From Serratia sp. M24T3 (lineage in GTDB: Bacteria > Pseudomonadota > Gammaproteobacteria > Enterobacterales > Enterobacteriaceae): DNA of 41,187 nt. The notes under the pieces are model-generated. The model saw only the letters and a program-made list of their open reading frames with translations, was not told the origin of the DNA and ran no database searches. The translations under genes were made by a program, and so were the position numbers. The stretch covers positions 1 through 41,187 of the forward strand of contig NZ_AJHJ01000041.1 of NCBI RefSeq assembly GCF_000257645.1, in the 5' to 3' direction. Shown here piece after piece: positions 36,148 through 41,187 of the stretch (position 1 is the stretch's first letter; each line of letters starts with the position of its first letter).

Positions 36148-37158
36148 ATGTCAGTTCGGTCTCTTTTACCTGAGGACAGGAACAGCCGCCGTTTGCTGCT
36201 GGCCTTCCTGGTTACCGTAGTCTTTATGGTGGCGGAAGTCATTGGTGGCCTGATTTCAGGGTCGCTGGCGCTGCTCGCCGATGCTGGTCACATGCTGACC
36301 GATGCCGCAGCCCTGCTGATGGCGCTGATGGCGGTGCGGTTTGCACGCCGTAAACCCAATTCACGCCTGACCTTTGGTTACTTGCGCCTGACCACCATGG
36401 CGGCCTTCGTTAACGCCGCAGCGCTGCTGCTGATTGTCGTACTGATACTGTGGGAGGCGATTCGCCGCTTTGCTACGCCGGAGCCAGTGCTGGGTGGCCC
36501 CATGCTGGCTATCGCGATTGCGGGTCTTTTTGCCAATCTGCTGTCTTTCTGGCTGCTACATCAGGGGGAAGAAAAAGAGAATATCAATGTGCGAGCCGCC
36601 GCATTACACGTTATGGGCGACCTTTTGGGATCAATTGGCGCTGTCGTTGCGGCACTGATCATCATGAATACTGGCTGGACACCGATCGACCCGATTTTAT
36701 CGGTGCTGGTTTCGTGCCTGGTTCTGCGCAATGCCTGGGCACTGCTGCGCGAGAGTTTCCACGAACTGCTGGAAGGCACCCCCCAGGAAATTGATATTGA
36801 TAAACTGCGTAAAGACCTGTCGCTAGTGATCCCCGAAGTGCGCAACGTGCATCACGTCCACGTCTGGCAGATTGGCGAGCAGCGTTTGATGACTCTGCAC
36901 GCGCAGGTGGTTCCGCCGCACGATCACGACGGCTTGCTCGCTCGGATCCAGCATCATCTTTCTGAAAAATACAAAATCGGGCATTCGACGATTCAGATGG
37001 AGTTCGGTGCTTGTGAAATGTATGACTGCACGCTTAGCGACGAGGCTGCCACCGCGGCAGCTTCCGGGCATCACGGACACAATCATGCACACAGTCATGG
37101 CTCTACTGATGATCATGAGGATCACGACCATGCAGGCGATCACGTGCATCGTCACTGA
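36148..37158 (+). CDS. zitB: CDF-family zinc exporter ZitB
   Basis: A 336-residue cation diffusion facilitator with six transmembrane helices that exports Zn2+ in exchange for protons. The metal-site motifs are DAGHMLTDA in TM2 and HVMGDLLGS in TM5. A cytoplasmic domain holds [20 protein letters not shown]. The C-terminus is a histidine-rich tail ([26 protein letters not shown]). Location next to aroG/ybgS matches E. coli zitB, but the kinase pair is inserted between. AGGGAA lies upstream of the ATG. Confidence 0.95.
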   Translation: MSVRSLLPEDRNSRRLLLAFLVTVVFMVAEVIGGLISGSLALLADAGHMLTDAAALLMALMAVRFARRKPNSRLTFGYLRLTTMAAFVNAAALLLIVVLILWEAIRRFATPEPVLGGPMLAIAIAGLFANLLSFWLLHQGEEKENINVRAAALHVMGDLLGSIGAVVAALIIMNTGWTPIDPILSVLVSCLVLRNAWALLRESFHELLEGTPQEIDIDKLRKDLSLVIPEVRNVHHVHVWQIGEQRLMTLHAQVVPPHDHDGLLARIQHHLSEKYKIGHSTIQMEFGACEMYDCTLSDEAATAAASGHHGHNHAHSHGSTDDHEDHDHAGDHVHRH

Positions 37159-37173
37159 TCTTTAATCCTGCTG

Positions 37174-37212
37174 ACCCGCGTTTAAAGCTGTTTTATAAAA
37201 CGCGGGTTTATT
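37174..37212 (+). terminator. terminator of zitB
   Basis: ACCCGCGTTT (37174-37183) and AAACGCGGGT (37198-37207) form a perfect 10-bp stem with a 14-nt loop, then TTATTG. The following 293 nt (37213-37505) are AT-rich and must contain the promoter of the glycosyltransferase gene, but I see no consensus pair. Confidence 0.7.
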
Positions 37213-37505
37213 GCAATCTCAATCCTGCAACAAGCATCGTCGACATCCCCCTTACCGCGACTTTTCCAAGACCAATATCAACGCCAGCTCAACCAGTTGT
37301 TTGAAAACTTCCCCTCATCACTACGGTTTATAAATCGTGTATCAATCCGTGTTTACACTTCAAAAATCACTGACAAAAAGCCAATACCTGCCTTTCTGAA
37401 TCACTGTTTTGTGCAAATCGTCAAAGTAATTTTCACAAAACGTAATGACGATTTTTTAACGGGTTAGGCCCCTGTAAATATCTGCAAATTGGGTAAGCGT
37501 AAATA

Positions 37506-38615
37506 ATGAAAATACATTATCTCGTCACCAGCCTTGAAACCGGAGGCGCTGAGTTTGCTATCCCGGATATTGTCCAAACGCTTGAGAAACTTGGACATCA
37601 GGTTTCTATTATCGCTTGTGAACCTCGCGATCTGGGGGCCGCGGTGCGGCTTACAGAAGCCGGGCTGACCTATCGCCTGCTGGCGAAGCGGCGGCGTAGT
37701 TTGCCGATTATTCTCGGCAGCTATCTAGCAACAATTTTCTCGGATCGCCCAGACGTCATTTGGACATCTTTAAGCTGGGGAACCGTTATCGGCCAATTAG
37801 CCGGTCGTATTCTGAACATCCCTGTCGTGAGCTTTAAACACAGCGCCAGCGTGCGTTTCCATACCTATTGGCTGCGGAAAATGTCACGCCTGTGGATTGG
37901 CGACTCTCAAACCGTTGTTCAATTCTTGCGTGACGAAATGCACATTCCTGCTCAACAGATCATGCCGTGGCCATTCTTCTGCAGCAATCCCCAGGCTCCG
38001 CAGGCTAATGCCTGGGATGGCCAGTCAGTCTTGCAGTTGGGCAGCGTCGGCCGCCTGCATGAAGTGAAAAACTATGCATATTTAATTGACGCATTAGCGG
38101 CATTTTTAAATAAACATCCTCAGCTTGCTTCGCATATTCGTTTGACTATTCTTGGGGACGGCCCTGAGCACGAGGCTTTACAGGCTAAAATTGAGCAGCA
38201 TGACTTGCAGGAAGTCGTGTCATTGCCCGGGTTTTCTGGTGAAGTAGAATGCTTTCTCGCCGGATTGCATGTTTATGTGCAAACCTCTAGATATGAAGGG
38301 ATGTGCATTGCCGCTCATGAAGCGATGAACGCTGCGCTACCCGTTATTGCCACGCCGGTTGGTGAGTTACGCGAGGCCGTTTTAGAAGGACAAACGGGCT
38401 TTATTCTAGAGGGTGATTTGACCGCCGCGTTTATTGACGTGCTAGAGCGCATTTTTGCCCAGCCGGCTGCGCTACGGCAATATGGTCAACAGGCACGCCA
38501 ATACGTGCTGAACAGGTTTAGCCGGGAGCTTTACGTCCAGGCTGCGGCCAGCATTACTGCCAATATTACCACCAGCCTTGGCGACAAGCTGCATTACCAA
38601 ACTTCAACTAAATAG
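37506..38615 (+). CDS. GT4-family (GT-B fold) glycosyltransferase
   Basis: A 369-residue retaining glycosyltransferase of the RfaB/WcaL type. The N-terminal half carries SLETGGAEFAIPDI, typical of GT4 acceptor domains. The C-terminal Rossmann domain has GSVGRLHEVKNYAYLIDA, ILGDGPE and the nucleotide-sugar E-x7-E motif in YEGMCIAAHEAMNAALPVIA. There is no membrane segment. It is followed after 12 nt by the propeller gene, forming a pair in the position where E. coli has pnuC. A role in lipopolysaccharide, capsule or glycolipid assembly is likely, but substrate is unknown. Confidence 0.88.
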   Translation: MKIHYLVTSLETGGAEFAIPDIVQTLEKLGHQVSIIACEPRDLGAAVRLTEAGLTYRLLAKRRRSLPIILGSYLATIFSDRPDVIWTSLSWGTVIGQLAGRILNIPVVSFKHSASVRFHTYWLRKMSRLWIGDSQTVVQFLRDEMHIPAQQIMPWPFFCSNPQAPQANAWDGQSVLQLGSVGRLHEVKNYAYLIDALAAFLNKHPQLASHIRLTILGDGPEHEALQAKIEQHDLQEVVSLPGFSGEVECFLAGLHVYVQTSRYEGMCIAAHEAMNAALPVIATPVGELREAVLEGQTGFILEGDLTAAFIDVLERIFAQPAALRQYGQQARQYVLNRFSRELYVQAAASITANITTSLGDKLHYQTSTK

Positions 38616-38627
38616 ACTCATCAATCA

Positions 38628-39530
38628 ATGGATATGTTGCTTACGGATTTATGGCGTATTGGCATTATTCAGGCTCCCATTCAGCAGGTTGCCAGCGCGG
38701 GAAAGCTGGATGCGTTTGCCATTAAATGGATTGAAGCCGATCGCTCGCTCTGCTTTTTAGCCGATCCTTTTGGTCTCTGGCGTAATGGCTATCTCTATAT
38801 TTTTGCAGAATTTTATGACTATCGCACCCGGCGAGGAGACATTGCTGTTTTCGTGCTGGATGCCAATTTGAAGGTGATTGAACAGCGCACGGTGCTTTCA
38901 GAGCAATGGCATCTTTCCTATCCCGTGGTTTTTGAGGCTGATGGCGAGACTTGGATGCTGCCCGAAGCCTACAAATCCGGCCAGCTATCGCTATATCGTG
39001 CTATTGATTTTCCATGGCAGTGGGAAAAAGTGCCTGAGTTTTCATTTCCCTGTGCCGCGATTGATGCCTCGCCATTTTTTGCCGAGGGTAGCTGGTGGAT
39101 GTTCTATACCCCACCGTCGCCAAAAGAAGCGCGGACCCGCACGCTGATGCTGGCGCGCGCCAATCATCTGTTTGGCCCATGGGAAAATGTCACGGAGCAG
39201 CCGCTGCGGCAGGATAAAAGTGGTGCTCGAATGGGAGGAACGCCCTTTGTACAGGATGGCACGCTGGTGTTACCCACGCAGGATTGCAGCCACACTTATG
39301 GCGGTGCCTTGCGTCTGCTGGAGATGCCGTTAGCCAGTTTACAAGCGCCCGAGCTGTCTTTAGGGGCGTTTTTGCAAGCTCCTGCCAGCGCAGCTCCCTT
39401 CACGGATGGTTTACACACCTTATCTTGTGCAGGAAATGTCACGCTGATTGACAGTAAACGCACCCTGCGAGGTTCTGCTCATCGAGTGGGAGTAGATTTG
39501 CAGCGTGCCTATCGTCAGTGGCGGGGATAA
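38628..39530 (+). CDS. GINT1_N-like five-bladed beta-propeller protein
   Basis: A 300-residue protein with the pattern of the N-terminal domain of glucosamine inositolphosphorylceramide transferase 1 (GINT1_N, GH43-like propeller). Matching segments are LADPFGLWRNGYLYIFAEFY, HLSYPVVFEADGETWMLPEA, LYRAIDFPWQWEK, ASPFFAEGSWWMFY, LFGPWENV and TQDCSHTYGG. No signal peptide or membrane segment is visible, so it should act in the cytoplasm with the upstream glycosyltransferase. The SD is weak, suggesting coupling to the gene before it. The family assignment is from motif memory and enzymatic activity is unknown; a carbohydrate-binding or transferase role is inference. Confidence 0.75.
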   Translation: MDMLLTDLWRIGIIQAPIQQVASAGKLDAFAIKWIEADRSLCFLADPFGLWRNGYLYIFAEFYDYRTRRGDIAVFVLDANLKVIEQRTVLSEQWHLSYPVVFEADGETWMLPEAYKSGQLSLYRAIDFPWQWEKVPEFSFPCAAIDASPFFAEGSWWMFYTPPSPKEARTRTLMLARANHLFGPWENVTEQPLRQDKSGARMGGTPFVQDGTLVLPTQDCSHTYGGALRLLEMPLASLQAPELSLGAFLQAPASAAPFTDGLHTLSCAGNVTLIDSKRTLRGSAHRVGVDLQRAYRQWRG

Positions 39531-39551
39531 TTAATCACTGATTGTTTTGGC

Positions 39552-39582
39552 GGCCTGCTGCACCTGGCAACAGGCCCATTTT
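39552..39582. terminator. hairpin between the propeller gene and nadA
   Basis: GGCCTG (39552-39557) pairs with CAGGCC (39571-39576) and is followed by CATTTTC. It may end both convergent units; the T-tract is short. Confidence 0.5.
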
Positions 39583-39596
39583 CTGAAGCATCAACC

Positions 39597-40658
39597 TCAG
39601 GCATTACCCTGAACGCGAAGTTTCAGGCTGGCAGCAAAGTCCAGCATACGATTCAGCGGTATCAAAGACTTCACACGCAGCGCCTCGTCGACCTCTATCG
39701 CGTGCTGGCTTCCGCCCTGCTCTAACCCTTCAGCTATCGCCTTGAGGCCGTTCATCGCCATCCACGGGCAGTGCGCGCAGGTACGACAACTTGCCCCCTC
39801 ACCCGCAGTCGGCGCGGCAAACAGTTCTTTGTCCGGGCAAGCCTGCTGCATCTTGTAAAAAATACCGCGATCGGTGGCGACAATCAGCTTCTTGTTAGGC
39901 AAGGTTTTTGCCGCCTGAATCAGTTGACTGGTAGAACCCACAGCATCAGCAAGATCGACGATCGCCTGAGGAGACTCAGGGTGAACCAACACGGCAGCTT
40001 CAGGGTATAAAGCTTTCATGCGGGTCAGCGCCTGGGTCTTGAACTCGTCATGAACGATACAGGCACCTTGCCAGCAGAGGATATCTGCGCCGGTCTGCTT
40101 ACGAACGTAATTTCCCAGATGGCGATCAGGTGCCCAAATGATTTTTTCACCCAGACTATCAAGATGTTCAATCAACTCTACGGCAATGCTTGACGTGACC
40201 ACCCAGTCGGCACGCGCCTTAACCGCTGCCGAAGTGTTGGCGTAAACCACCACGGTGCGATCGGGATGGGCATCGCAAAAATCAGAGAAGGCCTGTTCGG
40301 GACAGCCTAAATCCAGCGAACACTCGGCGTTCAGTGTCGGCATGAGCACGGTTTTTTCAGGGCTCAAAATCTTAGAGGTCTCGCCCATAAAACGCACTCC
40401 TGCAACCAGCAAGGTTGAAGCCTGATGCTGGCTGCCGAAACGTGCCATCTCGAGAGAGTCGGCGACGCAGCCGCCCGTTTCTTCCGCCAGTGCCTGGATT
40501 TCAGGATCGGTATAGTAATGAGCAACCATCACCGCATCGCGTTCTTTAAGCAGTCTTTTAATTTTCTCTTTATAGAAGACTTTCTCATCGTCGTTTAGCG
40601 AAGCGGGCTTAGGAGGAAAAGGGTAAACCGCCGCGTTCAGGTCCAATGTCTCACTCAT
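39597..40658 (-). CDS. nadA: quinolinate synthase A
   Basis: NadA condenses iminoaspartate and dihydroxyacetone phosphate into quinolinate for NAD synthesis, using a [4Fe-4S] cluster. The 353-residue protein has the cluster cysteines C113 ([10 protein letters not shown]), the one in [12 protein letters not shown] and those in [29 protein letters not shown] is typical of the family. A NadR box lies upstream. In E. coli nadA is followed by pnuC; here that gene is missing and two sugar-related genes face nadA. Confidence 0.98.
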   Translation of the reverse strand: MSETLDLNAAVYPFPPKPASLNDDEKVFYKEKIKRLLKERDAVMVAHYYTDPEIQALAEETGGCVADSLEMARFGSQHQASTLLVAGVRFMGETSKILSPEKTVLMPTLNAECSLDLGCPEQAFSDFCDAHPDRTVVVYANTSAAVKARADWVVTSSIAVELIEHLDSLGEKIIWAPDRHLGNYVRKQTGADILCWQGACIVHDEFKTQALTRMKALYPEAAVLVHPESPQAIVDLADAVGSTSQLIQAAKTLPNKKLIVATDRGIFYKMQQACPDKELFAAPTAGEGASCRTCAHCPWMAMNGLKAIAEGLEQGGSQHAIEVDEALRVKSLIPLNRMLDFAASLKLRVQGNA

Positions 40659-40726
40659 TGCTCATCATCTCTTTCAGCCGTCAATCATCCGGCAAATCAT
40701 CAGTTCAAGCCTTTTTGAGGCTCATT

Positions 40727-40744
40727 TGTTTTGTATGCTAAACA
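40727..40744. promoter_or_regulatory. NadR box of nadA
   Basis: TGTTTT-GTATGC-TAAACA matches the NadR consensus TGTTTA-N6-TAAACA with one mismatch. It lies about 70 nt before the nadA start, where the promoter is expected. Confidence 0.75.
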
Positions 40745-40837
40745 AAATACTCTGATAACAGTAAAATGTCGCTGTAATTTTGCGCGTAATACGGGTTTCG
40801 TTTAAGCGGCTTAAAATTTAACAAATGGAATGACGGA

Positions 40838-41145
40838 TATTGAAGTTTGAAGTTTGAAGGATCGTGGACTTGACCTCAAGGTTGCCGCTTTTGGTTTGAT
40901 GCTCATATTGGCGGTATCAGGACGGCGCTGAACGAAGTGATGAGAAACGATTTTGTTTCGAATCCGCAGTGAAGAAACCGCGAAGCGGCGCGACCTACGT
41001 CATGCGCAGTGGTAACTGAAACGAACTCATACTTCTGCCTCGATCTTATCGAGATAACAAGGCCGGGGATTCACAAGGGGAATGGCCTTGAATTCCTCTT
41101 GTGTCGGTCTGGGCCGATGCCCAGTAAGCGCAGCCTATGCTGTTG
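40838..41145. repeat. diverged solo arm of the large palindromic repeat family
   Basis: After a short GAAGTTT repeat (about 40842-40858) the sequence follows the same order as the inverted left arm of the 20-21.6 kb units: GACCTCA, GGTTGCC, ATTGGCGG, GGACGGCGCTGA, GAAGCGGCGCGACC, AACTGAAACGAACTCAT, GGGGATTCACAAGG, then GGTCTGGGCCGATGCCCAGT and AAGCGCAG. Identity is moderate, with many substitutions. No opposing arm is seen inside the window, which ends 42 bases later. Confidence 0.7.
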
Positions 41146-41187
41146 ATTTAAGATGCAATTGACCTTAACAATTTCTGCGTTTCTAAA

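Noticed and set aside
37490-37505. ops/JUMPstart-like sequence before the glycosyltransferase gene
   Set aside because: GGGTAAGCGT has an extra base compared with the ops core GGTAGCGT and the rest of JUMPstart is absent.
40859-41187. tRNA cluster expected next to nadA from E. coli synteny
   Set aside because: No cloverleaf or CCA end is visible in the last bases; the space is taken by the repeat arm. The tRNAs may lie beyond the window.

Overview
The window is chromosomal DNA of an enterobacterium. Gene order follows the Escherichia coli uvrB-bio-ybh-pgl-mod-gal-gpmA-aroG-zitB-nadA segment, and the proteins are close relatives of the E. coli ones. The accessory genes suggest a member of the Serratia/Rahnella/Rouxiella (Yersiniaceae-like) group, but the genus is inference.

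Layout: (1) 1-2695: the 5' part of uvrB (minus strand) with an SOS promoter, then about 1 kb of AT-rich non-coding DNA with a paired DnaA box, then an orphan UrtE-like ABC ATPase. (2) 2699-7814: the divergent biotin cluster bioBFCD / bioA around a BirA-type operator. (3) 7857-13446: a LysR regulator, a YbdL-like aminotransferase with an orphan amino-acid binding protein, then curA, a DJ-1/Hsp31-like gene and ybhB. (4) 13636-17259: ybhC, pgl, ybhA, acrZ; the modABC molybdate transporter expected beside acrZ is absent. (5) 17457-19893: modE and modF. (6) 19894-22155: 2.2 kb without a credible gene, made mostly of two tandem ~0.8 kb units, each a large imperfect palindrome, plus extra tail modules. 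(7) 22156-26419: the galETKM operon with GalR-type operators. (8) 26495-29577: a Fur-regulated TonB receptor and a PsiF-like protein. (9) 29721-32161: gpmA, aroG and a YbgS-like protein. (10) 32283-36094: a response regulator and a BvgS/EvgS-type hybrid kinase interrupted by an in-frame amber codon. (11) 36148-37158: zitB. (12) 37506-39530: a GT4 glycosyltransferase and a GINT1_N-like beta-propeller protein where E. coli has pnuC. (13) 39597-40658: nadA with a NadR box. (14) 40838-41145: a diverged solo arm of the palindromic repeat.

Most genes are ordinary core metabolism: biotin, galactose, molybdate sensing, glycolysis, aromatic amino acids and NAD. The novelty lies in the insertions between them. 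The least explained is the palindromic repeat family, built from a ~300 bp arm that occurs head-to-head in the modF-galE gap and alone after nadA. Other points of interest are the amber-split kinase, the UrtE-like ATPase with a changed ABC signature, the GT4/propeller pair, and two genes whose start codons lie just behind an intrinsic terminator.
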